Source of the DNA: Candidatus Shapirobacteria bacterium CG09_land_8_20_14_0_10_38_17
Lineage (GTDB): Bacteria; Patescibacteriota; Microgenomatia; 0-14-0-10-38-17
DNA: 12,308 nt
Reading direction: 5' to 3'
Assembly (NCBI GenBank): GCA_002774085.1
Contig: PEZH01000037.1
Location: forward strand, 1-12,308
Shown: positions 1-6,146 of the stretch, in pieces
How positions within the stretch are numbered: the first letter of the stretch is position 1
Layout of the letters: each line of letters starts with the position of its first letter
Position numbers and translations under genes: made by a program
The notes under the pieces: model-generated
Databases searched by the model: none
Seen by the model: only the letters and a program-made list of their open reading frames with translations
Told to the model about the DNA's origin: nothing

Positions 1-79
1 TGTAACAATGTAACAATTTAGCAATGTAACAATGTAACAATGTTTCTTTCTTTTTGTTTTTTTACTTTTAACTTTTAAC
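1..79. repeat. Octamer array (NTAACAAT x5) and ACTTTTA run
   Basis: Positions 2-41 are five tandem 8-nt units: GTAACAAT, GTAACAAT, TTAGCAAT, GTAACAAT, GTAACAAT. This is the reverse complement of the ATTGTTAN octamers at 2095-2158. A T-rich stretch follows, then two copies of the heptamer ACTTTTA at about 65-78, which abut the stop codon of the minus-strand TPR gene. No gene is visible here. The T-rich stretch lies downstream of that gene and would be A-rich in its transcript, so it is not a classical terminator for it. Confidence 0.85.
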
Positions 80-1201
80 TTATCTTATAATCCACCAGGT
101 GAACTGAATATCTTGGTTAAACGGCTTGTTGAGGGCAACAACAAAGTATTTTTCTTCGCTTTCAGCATTTTTTGTCTTAACATATAATATTCGATTTTGG
201 ATGTCGCCTTTGGGAGCGATGTAAATTTGTTTTTGATTGTCAATATTATTGTTGATAATTTTTATTTCTTCTTTATTGGCCGGGAGGGTTGCTTCACCGG
301 CAACGGCGTTAAGGTCAATCTGGCTGTTTTGACTTTGGCTATTTTCTTCTTTAGGGGCGGCGATGATAAGATTTTGAGAGAGTGAAGCTTGTTCTTGAGG
401 GAGAAGTTCAATTGATGAGGGTTCTTTAATTTCAGGAGGGTTTTCGTTGACGATTTGAAGAGTGGAGTTAGTTTCTGTATCGGCTTTGGCTAACAACGTT
501 TTTAGAGCTTTAATTTCTTCTTGAAGGGGTTGATATTGAGGGTTTTCTTGAGGAAGAAGAGAAAGCAGTTTTTGATAGGATTGGAGAGCATTGTTAATTT
601 GTCCTGCTTTGACCTGAATTTTTCCTAAATTGGCTAAATTTTCAAGATTAGTGGGCTCAATTTCGTAAACGATGCGGGTGTAATAAGCGGCTGATTGAAA
701 ATCCCCTTTTTGAGCGAAAAGTTGGCTTTGAGTTTTGGGATAAACAGGATTTTGGGGTGATAATTGTCGAGCTTGTTCTAAGTCTGATATCGCCGCCTCG
801 ATAGCTTTTGGAGAGAAAGAGATAATTCCTTGATAAATTTTGGCTCTTTGGGCAAAAAGGCGGTCGTCTCGGGGATAAATACTAATGCCATTGTTAATAG
901 TATCAAGAGCTGATTGGACTAAGACTAAAATTTCTTTTTTGTTTGTTTCGTTTTGGTTTTGGTTTTGGGATCTTTCTTCGGCGTGAACCAGGAATTGCTG
1001 TGCGGTGTTGATATAGTAAGATGGGTTTTGGGCGATGGGAGATGTTTGAGGAGACTGGTTTTGAGCGCGCTGTTTGGATAGGGGGGTGATGACCGGTTGT
1101 TCACTTTTAGGAAGAGTGAGAACAAGAGTGATGGAAAGAATAATTCCTAAGGCAAAGACGGCGGCGATGATGATGGTGAGTTTGGGGTGAGAAGGATACA
1201 T
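80..1201 (-). CDS. Membrane-anchored TPR protein with C-terminal WWI-type domain
   Basis: The 373-aa product has one hydrophobic segment at residues 8-30 directly after a short N-terminus, so it is probably anchored in the cytoplasmic membrane with the rest outside. Residues about 60-235 are helical repeats of TPR type: A-x3-Y-x-[QR]-I-Y-E-I-E-P-T-N at about 171-184, then NLGKIQVKAGQINNALQSYQ at 191-210. TPRs usually mediate protein-protein contacts. Residues 240-300 are a Q/N/S/E-rich linker. Residues about 301-373 (AGEATLPA... to FTWWIIR) look beta-rich and resemble a C-terminal module I recall from Patescibacteria surface proteins. The ATG at 1199-1201 has only a weak AAGG four bases upstream. 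It lies 170 bp downstream of the other minus-strand gene, so co-transcription is possible, though a repeat locus separates them. The specific function is unknown. Confidence 0.8.
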   Translation of the reverse strand: MYPSHPKLTIIIAAVFALGIILSITLVLTLPKSEQPVITPLSKQRAQNQSPQTSPIAQNPSYYINTAQQFLVHAEERSQNQNQNETNKKEILVLVQSALDTINNGISIYPRDDRLFAQRAKIYQGIISFSPKAIEAAISDLEQARQLSPQNPVYPKTQSQLFAQKGDFQSAAYYTRIVYEIEPTNLENLANLGKIQVKAGQINNALQSYQKLLSLLPQENPQYQPLQEEIKALKTLLAKADTETNSTLQIVNENPPEIKEPSSIELLPQEQASLSQNLIIAAPKEENSQSQNSQIDLNAVAGEATLPANKEEIKIINNNIDNQKQIYIAPKGDIQNRILYVKTKNAESEEKYFVVALNKPFNQDIQFTWWIIR

Positions 1202-1229
1202 ATTGCCTTGTTGTTTGTCAAGTTTTTTG

Positions 1230-1362
1230 CTTTGTCATTCTGACCCGCCTAGCCGGCGAGGCTGGTCCGCCTCATCGGCGAGGGAAGAATCCCATTTTAT
1301 CCGTCCTATCTTTTCTTATCTGTCCTATCAGATTTAGAAAATTAAAAATTAGGAATTAGGTT
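1230..1362. repeat. Composite repeat locus A (GTCATTCTGA / CGCC-GGCG hairpins / CYGTCCTATC)
   Basis: The intergenic stretch between the two minus-strand genes is built from modules: GTCATTCTGA (1234-1243); two GC-rich hairpin units, CCGCCTAGCCGGCGAGG and CCGCCTCATCGGCGAGG; GGAAGAATCCCATTTTAT; degenerate CYGTCCTATC copies; CAGATTTA; and an AAAATTAAAAATTA run. Most modules recur in the same order and orientation at 2182-2330. The surrounding genes are AT-rich, so the GC-rich cores stand out. I see no coding potential. Confidence 0.85.
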
Positions 1363-1371
1363 AATTTCTTT

Positions 1372-2085
1372 TTAGTCTGTTTCTTTATCAATAATTTTTT
1401 GAACTCCCGAGCTTTCCTTGAGCAGGTTCTTAGTTTTACGATGGGCCTGTTTTAGTAATTCTTGCTGGGACGGAGTGATGTGGCTGATATCTGATAGCAG
1501 TCGGGAGAGATAATCGCTAATTTCTGTTAGGCCGTTCTTAAGATTAAGACTAATCCAAATTAAGGCGTTGGTTTCCTGCTTTTTTAAGTTTTCTTCTGTC
1601 TCTTTTTTTTCTTTTTTTAAAATAACGATTCTTCCCTGTTGTTTTAGCAATTCTAAATATTGTTTGCCAAAAACAATCGCTAAAGGGGTAATTAGGAGAA
1701 GAGAAAACAGCTGAATGACGGCATTGATGTTTTTTAGCGAAGAACTAAAAAAGAGAATAATTACTAACGTAAGGGCGAGAACAATGGAGGGAGAAGAAAG
1801 AAAAGCAACACCAAAAAGAAGAAAATAAATTAAGAAAAACAAGGGTGAGCTTAAACCGCCAGTTTCCGAGATTAAAACGAGAACAGTAATGGCAAAAATT
1901 GCTAAATTAAGATTGTTGCTTAGGAGTTTGTTTTTGATAAATTTCTGATTGAAAAGAAAGATGATCATTAAAATAGCTATAAGCTGTAGGCTATAAGGAG
2001 AAGAAAGATTGACCCAGAAAAGGGAAAATGAGAGAGCAACAGTAAGAGAAATTATGGTGGGAATAATTAGAGGCAGGGAAAACAT
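1372..2085 (-). CDS. Six-TM protein with degenerate histidine-kinase DHp domain
   Basis: The 237-aa product begins with about six hydrophobic helices (roughly residues 6-25, 31-46, 59-72, 82-97, 100-115, 121-138). A charged, probably coiled-coil linker follows (141-172), then a helix pair (173-237) that aligns by eye with the HisKA dimerization domain. ISLNLKNGLTEISDYL (178-193) matches the usual [VI]SHELRTPLTxIxGYL pattern, but the phosphoacceptor His is Leu180 and the TP pair is NG. There is no room for a catalytic ATPase domain: the ORF ends about 40 residues later. It is therefore not an active histidine kinase on its own. It could be a pseudokinase partner, a sensor scaffold or a remnant. 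No response regulator is nearby. No clear Shine-Dalgarno precedes the ATG at 2083-2085. The HisKA resemblance is inferred from pattern alone. Confidence 0.75.
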   Translation of the reverse strand: MFSLPLIIPTIISLTVALSFSLFWVNLSSPYSLQLIAILMIIFLFNQKFIKNKLLSNNLNLAIFAITVLVLISETGGLSSPLFFLIYFLLFGVAFLSSPSIVLALTLVIILFFSSSLKNINAVIQLFSLLLITPLAIVFGKQYLELLKQQGRIVILKKEKKETEENLKKQETNALIWISLNLKNGLTEISDYLSRLLSDISHITPSQQELLKQAHRKTKNLLKESSGVQKIIDKETD

Positions 2086-2094
2086 GATTATTAG

Positions 2095-2158
2095 ATTGCT
2101 ATATTGTTAAATTGTTATATTGTTAAATTGTTACATTGTTACATTGTTATATTGTTAA
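2095..2158 (+). repeat. Tandem octamer array ATTGTTAN x8
   Basis: Eight contiguous 8-nt units differ almost only at the last base: ATTGCTAT, ATTGTTAA, ATTGTTAT, ATTGTTAA, ATTGTTAC, ATTGTTAC, ATTGTTAT, ATTGTTAA. The same unit recurs at 2-41 and 12268-12291 (reverse orientation) and at 8261-8284 (forward). The array starts only 9 bp upstream of the ATG of the minus-strand membrane protein, so it occupies that gene's promoter zone. Read on the plus strand it contains TGTTATATT twice, close to the extended -10 seen at other genes here. Confidence 0.92.
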
Positions 2159-2162
2159 AGTC

Positions 2163-2330
2163 GTCATTCCCGCAATTCCCTGTCATTCCTGACCTGGCCC
2201 GCCTAGCCGGCGAGGGAAGAATCCCATTTTATTCGTCCTATCCGTCTTATTTGTCTTCTTCTTCCTCTCTTTCCCTATCTGTCCTATCAGATTTAAAAAA
2301 TTAAAAATTAAAAATTAAAAATTAAAAATT
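2163..2330. repeat. Composite repeat locus B, related to 1230-1362
   Basis: It contains GTCATTCC (2163-2170), GTCATTCCTGA (2182-2192), the hairpin unit CCCGCCTAGCCGGCGAG, GGAAGAATCCCATTTTAT, several CYGTCYTAT units, TATCTGTCCTATCAGATTTA, and then a run of four perfect TTAAAAA heptamers (2301-2328). Locus A carries most of the same modules in the same order. Locus B has one GC hairpin unit fewer and a longer pyrimidine tract and AT run. Both lie 5' of a minus-strand gene. Confidence 0.85.
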
Positions 2331-2448
2331 GATATTATGTCCCCGTCACAATATTATTACCCCTTTATAATATCAGATTTAAGAGAGTAAATGTCAAGAA
2401 GATTGTCTTTGAATTTTGAAGCTTTCATATTATTGTATTGTTTAGGAT

Positions 2449-2477
2449 TTGTTTTCATAGATGGGTTATGTTAATAT
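2449..2477 (+). promoter_or_regulatory. leuS promoter (TTGTTT-17-TAATAT, extended -10)
   Basis: TTGTTT at 2449-2454, a 17-bp spacer, and TAATAT at 2472-2477 preceded by TGT (2469-2471) make a good sigma70-type extended -10 promoter. Eight bases separate the -10 from the leuS ATG, so the predicted transcription start falls at or 1-3 nt before the start codon. No Shine-Dalgarno lies upstream of the ATG. Both facts predict a leaderless leuS mRNA and leave no room for a T-box leader. Confidence 0.65.
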
Positions 2478-2485
2478 CATAACTA

Positions 2486-5359
2486 ATGAAGGCAAAAAAG
2501 GGGATTTATCGGTTTGCGGCGATTGAGGAAAAATGGCAGAAAAGATGGCGAAAAGATAATTTGTATCAAGCGGTTGATTTTGGTAAGCGCGCCAACAAAT
2601 TTTATACCTTAGTGGAATTTCCCTATCCTTCAGGAGAAGGGCTTCATATCGGCCACACCTTTACGATGACCGGAGCTGATATTTATGCTCGCAAAAAACG
2701 GATGGAAGGGAAGAATATTTTATTTCCTATGGGATGGGATGCTTTTGGTCTGCCAACAGAAAATTATGCTGTTAGAACCGGTACTCAACCACAAATAGTT
2801 ACTAAGAAAAATACAGACAACTTTCGTCGTCAAATGAAGAAGATGGCCTTTTCATTTGACTGGAGTCGAGAGATTAATACCACCGATCCTGCTTATTATA
2901 AATGGACCCAGTGGATTTTTATTCAATTATTCAAGCGTGGTTTAGCTTACAAGAAGGCGATGTCTATTAATTGGTGTCCTTCTTGTAAAATCGGCTTAGC
3001 CAATGAAGAGGTTATTAAGGAAAAAATAAAGACTAAAAGCGGAAAAGCAAGGGAAATTGAGAAATATGTGGATGTTTGTGAGAGATGCGGCACACCGGTA
3101 GAAAGGCGACAAATTAATCAATGGATTGTCAAAATTACTAAATATGCCGATCGGCTAATTGATGGATTGGAAAAGACTGATTTTATTGAGAAAGTAAAAG
3201 CGGCTCAAATAAATTGGATTGGCCGTTCGCAGGGAGCGAAAGTTAAATTTCCAATAGCTAGTCATTCTGAATTTATTTCAGAATCGATCCTGAATCAAGT
3301 TCAGGATGACGGGAAGGGGGTAGTTCAGGATGACATTGAAGAAATTGAGGTGTTTACGACGAGGCCGGATACGCTTTGGGGAGCGACTTTTATGGTGATC
3401 GCGCCCGAGCATCCGGTCGTCGCTTCGCTCCTAAGTTCAAAGTTCAAAGTTCAAAGTTCAAAATTGAAGAAGATTGAAAATTATGTTGGAAGAGCCAGAC
3501 GAAAATCGGATTTGGAGAGAGCGGACTTAGCTAAAGAAAAAACCGGCGTTTTTACGGGACTAACAGCTATCAACCCAGTCAACAAGAAGAAAATTCCAAT
3601 TTGGGTATCGGATTTTGTTTTGGCAAGCTACGGGACGGGAGCGATTATGGCTGTTCCCGCTCATGACGAACGAGACTATGCTTTTGCTAAAAAGTATAAT
3701 TTGCCTATTATTCCCGTGATTGAGCCATTACGGAGTTGGGATTTTAACCAAAATGCCTACACCGATATGGAGAAAGGGAAAATGATTAATTCTGGTCCTT
3801 TAAATGGCTTAAGGCCTAATCAGGCGATTAAGAAAGCGGTTGAGATTTTGGAAGAGAAAAAGATTGGTAAAAGGGCTGTTTCCTATCATTTGCGCGATTG
3901 GATTTTTTCCCGCCAGCATTATTGGGGAGAGCCGATTCCAATGGTTTATTGCGAAAAATGCGCAGAGAAAGGAATAACTTGGTGGGATACAAAAGAAGGA
4001 AAAAAGCTCCAAAGCTCCAAAGCTCTAAAGCTCAAAAGCTCAAAACAGCAAAAACGTTTTGAAAATTTGAATTTAGAAAATTTGGATTTGATTAGAAATT
4101 TGAAATTAGAAATTAGAAATTCCAGTTCGCCAGCTGGTGAACTGGCTGGTTGGTTTCCGGTGCCGGAGAAAGATTTGCCGGTAGAGCTACCTCGAGTAGA
4201 AAAATATGAACCAACCGATACGGGGGAATCACCCTTAGCTAATGTTTCAGGCTGGGGAGAAGTTAGGTGTCCTGTTTGCGGTGGTCCGGCACGTCGAGAG
4301 ACAGATACGATGCCCAATTGGGCCGGTTCGGATTGGTATTATTTAGCTTATGTTTTAGCACATAAGCTAAATAGTCTAAAGTCTAAAGTCCAAAGTCCAA
4401 AGTCCAAGAACATTTTTGTTATCAACAAAAATGTTCTTGATTATTGGTTGCCGGTAGATATTTATATTGGCGGCGATGAGCATAACACTCTTCACCTATT
4501 GTATTCTCGCTTTATTTATCAATTTTTGTATGATATTGGTGCTGTTCCCAAAGATTATCCCGAGCCTTATTATAAGCGAATATCTCATGGGGTAATTTTG
4601 GGAGCTGATGGCCAGCGAATGAGCAAATCAAGAGGAAATATTATTAATCCCGATAAAAAATGGGAACAGTGGGGTGTTGATGCCCTGAGAATGTATTTGA
4701 TGTTTATTGGCCCTTTTGAGGGGACGATGGTTTGGAATGAAAATGCCCTGAAGGGGGTGGCAAGATTTTTGGATCGTTTTAAAAATATTGTTTTGTGGTC
4801 GGCTAAATTTAAAGAGAGTCCTCCGGTAACAGATAAAGATTTTTTAGTTGTTTTAAATAAAACCATCAAGAAAGTTGGTAGTGATTTGGATAATTTTGGT
4901 TTTAATACAGCAATAGCTTCACTAATGAAGTTGGTTAATTATTTGTACGAAAGTAATATTAATCCTAATAATAAATTAATTACTAATAAAAAAGTGCCGC
5001 CTGCTTTTATATTAAGTAAGGAAAATTTAGAGAGATTAATTAAATTGATTGCCCCGTTTGCGCCTTATTTGGCCGAAGAACTTTGGTGTGAGGTTTTGGG
5101 TAATAAGTTTTCTGTTCATCAACAAACTTGGCCAACTTATAATAAATATCTTTTGGAAGAGAAAATGAATACAATAGTTGTTCAAGTGAATGGTAGATTA
5201 AGAGCCAAAATTGACATAGAAAGAAGTATTGCGAATGATAAAGATGCGGTTATTTTGAGGGCGAAAAAAAATTCTAAAATAAAACGCTATTTGGTTGGTA
5301 AAAAGATAAGGAAAGTTTTTTTTGTCTCCGGTCATCTCATTAACTTTGTAGTGGAATAA
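2486..5359 (+). CDS. leuS: Leucine--tRNA ligase with four in-frame repeat insertions
   Basis: This class I enzyme charges tRNA-Leu with leucine in the cytoplasm. Visible elements in order: HIGH at 54-57; a Cys4 zinc site (C164, C167, C198, C201); CP1 editing domain with TTRPDT (291-296) and GTGAIMAVPAHDERD (383-397, D397 probably the conserved editing Asp); RDWIFSRQHYWGEP (470-483); a second Cys4 site (C489, C492, C595, C598); DYWLPVDIYIGGDEH (652-666); RMSKS (711-715); anticodon-binding helices (about 775-885); and a C-terminal beta-grasp-like domain (about 893-957). At 957 aa it is roughly 100 residues longer than usual. The excess matches repeat-encoded stretches at about 259-283, 316-328, 506-554 and 630-651. 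All catalytic motifs are intact, so it should be functional. The ATG follows an extended -10 closely. Confidence 0.97.
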   Translation: MKAKKGIYRFAAIEEKWQKRWRKDNLYQAVDFGKRANKFYTLVEFPYPSGEGLHIGHTFTMTGADIYARKKRMEGKNILFPMGWDAFGLPTENYAVRTGTQPQIVTKKNTDNFRRQMKKMAFSFDWSREINTTDPAYYKWTQWIFIQLFKRGLAYKKAMSINWCPSCKIGLANEEVIKEKIKTKSGKAREIEKYVDVCERCGTPVERRQINQWIVKITKYADRLIDGLEKTDFIEKVKAAQINWIGRSQGAKVKFPIASHSEFISESILNQVQDDGKGVVQDDIEEIEVFTTRPDTLWGATFMVIAPEHPVVASLLSSKFKVQSSKLKKIENYVGRARRKSDLERADLAKEKTGVFTGLTAINPVNKKKIPIWVSDFVLASYGTGAIMAVPAHDERDYAFAKKYNLPIIPVIEPLRSWDFNQNAYTDMEKGKMINSGPLNGLRPNQAIKKAVEILEEKKIGKRAVSYHLRDWIFSRQHYWGEPIPMVYCEKCAEKGITWWDTKEGKKLQSSKALKLKSSKQQKRFENLNLENLDLIRNLKLEIRNSSSPAGELAGWFPVPEKDLPVELPRVEKYEPTDTGESPLANVSGWGEVRCPVCGGPARRETDTMPNWAGSDWYYLAYVLAHKLNSLKSKVQSPKSKNIFVINKNVLDYWLPVDIYIGGDEHNTLHLLYSRFIYQFLYDIGAVPKDYPEPYYKRISHGVILGADGQRMSKSRGNIINPDKKWEQWGVDALRMYLMFIGPFEGTMVWNENALKGVARFLDRFKNIVLWSAKFKESPPVTDKDFLVVLNKTIKKVGSDLDNFGFNTAIASLMKLVNYLYESNINPNNKLITNKKVPPAFILSKENLERLIKLIAPFAPYLAEELWCEVLGNKFSVHQQTWPTYNKYLLEEKMNTIVVQVNGRLRAKIDIERSIANDKDAVILRAKKNSKIKRYLVGKKIRKVFFVSGHLINFVVE
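3261..3334 (+). repeat. Palindromic element inside leuS (SHSEFISES...NQVQDD)
   Basis: A 50-bp element (3261-3310) starts GTCATTCTGAA and ends TTCAGGATGAC. It contains two adjacent hairpins: ATTCTGAA/TTCAGAAT with a 5-nt loop, and ATCCTGAA/TTCAGGAT with a 5-nt loop. A 12-bp piece of its right end, GTTCAGGATGAC, is repeated at 3323-3334. It is read in frame as SHSEFISESILNQVQDD plus VVQDD, about residues 259-283, inside the CP1 editing domain. The other two plus-strand frames contain a TGA. Its left end matches the intergenic GTCATTCTGA modules at 1234 and 8289. Confidence 0.9.
3433..3467 (+). repeat. Heptamer array AAGTTCA x4 inside leuS
   Basis: Four perfect tandem AAGTTCA units (3433-3460) are followed by the degenerate unit AAATTGA. 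They are translated in frame as part of LLSSKFKVQSSKLKK (about residues 316-328), within the editing domain just after APEHPVVAS. A 7-nt period over three units equals seven codons, so the array can grow by three units without shifting frame. Confidence 0.88.
4003..4145 (+). repeat. Octamer array, AT repeat and palindrome inside leuS
   Basis: Three repeat types sit in tandem: five 8-nt units AAAGCTC[CTA] (4003-4042); a run of GAAATT/TTAGAAA-like units (about 4060-4121); and a 24-bp palindrome with one G/T mismatch pair, arms CCAGTTCG and TGAACTGG around the core CCAGCTGG (4122-4145). The core is shared with the palindromes at 8299-8314 and 10258-10273. The block encodes about residues 506-554 and separates the two halves of the second Cys4 zinc site (C489/C492 and C595/C598). 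Confidence 0.88.
4373..4439 (+). repeat. Heptamer array plus 16-bp-stem inverted repeat inside leuS
   Basis: Five tandem heptamers (AGTCTAA x2, AGTCCAA x3; 4373-4407) run into a perfect inverted repeat with 16-bp arms, CAAGAACATTTTTGTT and its complement, around a 3-nt ATC loop (4405-4439). It encodes about residues 630-651 (LKSKVQSPKSKNIFVINKNV), directly before the conserved DYWLPVDIYIGG. In the mRNA it would form a long, tight hairpin within the coding region. Confidence 0.92.
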
Positions 5360-5371
5360 TCTTTTAATTTT

Positions 5372-5399
5372 CACTACGATACTATGTGGTATCGTAGTG
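5372..5399. repeat. 28-bp near-palindrome between leuS and comEA
   Basis: Arms CACTACGATACTAT and GTGGTATCGTAGTG pair throughout if two central G-T wobbles are allowed. It begins 12 nt after the leuS stop and is a near-copy of the palindrome inside argS (8790-8821): the shared 26-bp core differs at two central positions. It could act as a hairpin on the leuS transcript. The T-rich stretch starts 11 nt beyond the stem rather than next to it, so I do not call it an intrinsic terminator. Confidence 0.88.
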
Positions 5400-5427
5400 G
5401 TGTTGAATAGTTTTTATTTTCTTTTTT

Positions 5428-6141
5428 ATGAAAGAAAGCATCTTGGAAAGTGTAGAAAAAGTGGATGGAGAAGAAGGCTTTGGTTTTGGCGATGGGTTGA
5501 AAGAAAAAGGGGAGGGAATTGACGAAAAAAGTTTTTGGGAATTTTTAAAAGACAATGTTATCGAATGGGTAATGGTGTCAATTGGGATTACGTTGATTTT
5601 AATTGGCCTGGCCCAACATTTTCATTGGTTAGAAGATGATATTAATGGAGTATCAATTATTAGAGCGGATAAAGGTTCCGCGACAATCTCGAGTGAAGCT
5701 AAAGAGGGGATAGTGGTTGATGTTGCCGGTGCGGTTGTCAAGCCCGGTGTGTATCAATTGGACAGTGGTTCTCGAGTTAATGATTTGTTAATTGCTTGCG
5801 GGGGACTAACGCAATGGGCAAGTAGGCGCTTTATTGAAAAGGATTTAAATAGAGCTCGGTTGATGAGTGATGGAGAGAAAATTTACATTCCTTATATTGG
5901 TGAAGAAACGGCAATAGCAGTTTCTTCTGTTCAGTCTGATTCCTCAACAAAGATAAACATCAATAAAGCGGCGATAGGGGAGTTAGAAAGTTTGCCGGGT
6001 ATTGGTTTTGCCTATGCTTCGGCGATTATTGAATATCGGCAAGATAAGGGTAATTTCTCTTCCGTTGAAGAAATTAAAAACGTCCCCGGGATTGGCGAGA
6101 AAACTTTCGAAAAAATAAAGAATTCAATTATTATTAATTAA
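5428..6141 (+). CDS. comEA: ComEA-like DNA receptor (TM + SLBB + helix-hairpin-helix)
   Basis: The 237-aa protein is probably the membrane-anchored double-stranded DNA receptor of natural transformation, which hands DNA to the ComEC channel. It has an acidic, glycine-rich cytoplasmic N-terminus (1-43), one TM helix (about 45-62), an SLBB domain (about 94-158, GIVVDVAGAVVKPGVYQL onward) and a tandem helix-hairpin-helix DNA-binding domain (175-237) with LPGIG at 189-193 and VPGIG at 219-223. This is the standard Gram-positive-type ComEA architecture, with a longer than usual N-terminus. It heads the comEA-comEC-MBL cluster; the next ORF starts 5 nt after its stop. The ATG has no Shine-Dalgarno and follows an all T/C stretch. 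A weak TATTTT ends 7 nt before it, so a leaderless start is possible but poorly supported. Confidence 0.93.
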   Translation: MKESILESVEKVDGEEGFGFGDGLKEKGEGIDEKSFWEFLKDNVIEWVMVSIGITLILIGLAQHFHWLEDDINGVSIIRADKGSATISSEAKEGIVVDVAGAVVKPGVYQLDSGSRVNDLLIACGGLTQWASRRFIEKDLNRARLMSDGEKIYIPYIGEETAIAVSSVQSDSSTKININKAAIGELESLPGIGFAYASAIIEYRQDKGNFSSVEEIKNVPGIGEKTFEKIKNSIIIN

Positions 6142-6146
6142 GATTA

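Larger units (their letters stand above)
2086..2485. other. 400-bp divergent intergenic region, repeats plus leuS promoter
   Basis: This gap separates the minus-strand pair from leuS and holds no convincing gene. From left to right: the octamer array (2095-2158), composite repeat locus B (2163-2330), about 120 bp of AT-rich unique sequence including an isolated TATAAT at 2366-2371, and the leuS promoter (2449-2477). A short ORF at 2104-2304 is only a translation of the repeats. Confidence 0.85.

Noticed and set aside
2104..2304. Plus-strand ORF of 66 codons (MLNCYIVKLLHCYIVILL...)
   Set aside because: It is a translation of the octamer array and composite repeat locus B, with no ribosome binding site and no family resemblance.
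2095..2330. CRISPR array
   Set aside because: The repeats are contiguous 7-8 nt units without spacers of constant length, and no cas gene is present.
2366..2371. TATAAT upstream of leuS as the main promoter
   Set aside because: It has no -35 at proper spacing and would give a leader of over 100 nt; the TTGTTT-17-TAATAT site next to the ATG fits better. A secondary promoter cannot be excluded.
3946..4317. Minus-strand ORFs inside leuS (also 3809-4012 and 4585-4869)
   Set aside because: They are shadows of the leuS frame; the longest consists largely of reverse-translated repeat sequence.
5372..5427. Intrinsic terminator after leuS
   Set aside because: The hairpin is AT-balanced and its T-rich stretch starts 11 nt away; the palindrome is better explained as a copy of the repeat found in argS.
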